This document shows, piece by piece, positions 63,641 through 64,000 of a stretch of 64,000 nt of DNA. Origin of the DNA: Hydra vulgaris (lineage: Eukaryota; Cnidaria; Hydrozoa; Anthoathecata; Hydridae); the NCBI RefSeq assembly GCF_038396675.1, contig NC_088926.1, positions 36,433,501-36,497,500 of the forward strand, given 5' to 3'. Position 1 is the first letter of the stretch, and each line of letters starts with the position of its first letter. The position numbers and the translations under genes were made by a program. The notes under the pieces are model-generated. The model had not been told where the DNA came from. It saw only the letters and a list, made by a program, of their open reading frames with translations, and did not search any database.

Positions 63641-64000
63641 TATTTGTTTACAAAAATAAATGTTTTAAATATATTTTTTAAATTGTCAATAGTTTGAAAG
63701 TTTATTATGCATTACTGATTTTTATTAGTATATTCTTATTTTTTATTTAAAAAGTAAATTTAATTTTGCATAAAAAAGTAAATTTAATTTTGCATATCTG
63801 TTTTTTATTCTAATGTAATCTATTAAAGCAATTTTTACGGTTTGTAAACAAAAAGACTTTTAACTTTTAAGGTGCGTTTTCAATGAAATTGTTAGTAATC
63901 ATCGAAGTTAATAAGACTAATTATGAAATAAACATAAAAGAAGTTTCTGGTTACTAAACACAAACATGCATACAAAGTAACTCGCGCTATATATGTATAT
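63638..64000. other. YIPF intron continuing to window end
   Basis: AT-rich. A direct repeat of aaaaagtaaatttaattttgcata lies at about 63749-63797 (24-bp unit, twice; the unit is quoted in part elsewhere). No exon recognised. Confidence 0.35.

Overview
The window is AT-rich animal DNA with spliced genes, very long (TA)n arrays and a dense, nested load of old and young transposons. Base composition and the element mix (CR1-type LINE, P element, hAT, pogo, Harbinger, Sola-like, DUF4806-carrying transposon, tRNA-derived SINEs) fit a cnidarian, most probably Hydra. This is an inference, since no species marker is present. There are no bacterial-type genes, no CRISPR and no rRNA.

The only host gene I can recognise is a YIPF1/YIPF2-type Yip1-domain membrane protein on the + strand. 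Six exons (32972-33044, 42404-42432, 44731-44811, 51875-51959, 52053-52166, 58066-58220) have AG/GT borders and matching phases. The 5' end was not found and the 3' end lies beyond the window. Its introns hold Sola-like elements, a Ty3-type element, MITEs, SINEs, minisatellites and an intact CR1-type LINE.

Layout: 0.1-0.3 kb SINE (-); 1.4-2.3 kb LINE fragment; 2.3-3.3 kb small inverted-repeat element and Mutator-like transposase fragment; 4.2-6.1 kb decayed PIF/Harbinger pair; 6.3-7.7 kb pogo-like derivative with perfect TIRs; 8.5-18.3 kb CACTA-like transposon (transposase plus spliced DUF4806 gene), interrupted by a hAT copy (12.2-13.7 kb) and a complete P element (14.3-17.5 kb, 8-bp duplication); 18.4-21 kb TTAA MITE, 396-bp tandem repeat, two SINEs and TA arrays; 22.8-26.5 kb transposon with about 0.7-kb TIRs and an unclassified transposase; 29.5-32.8 kb Ty3-type LTR element; 33-58 kb YIPF gene region with Sola-like elements at 36.3-38.9, 49.6-51.7 and 52.65-57.05 kb and a minus-strand Ty3-type element at 46.4-49.6 kb; 59.9-63.6 kb CR1-type LINE with two intact ORFs and a poly-A tail.

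The most interesting signals are: the complete P element; perfect or near-perfect hairpins with 2-6-nt loops, several of them inside decayed transposon coding sequence; the Sola-like group with very long, well-preserved TIRs; the pogo-like element whose terminal motif recurs inside its own coding sequence; and the unclassified long-TIR transposon at 22.8-26.5 kb. Readings of protein family come from recognised motifs, not from database searches.
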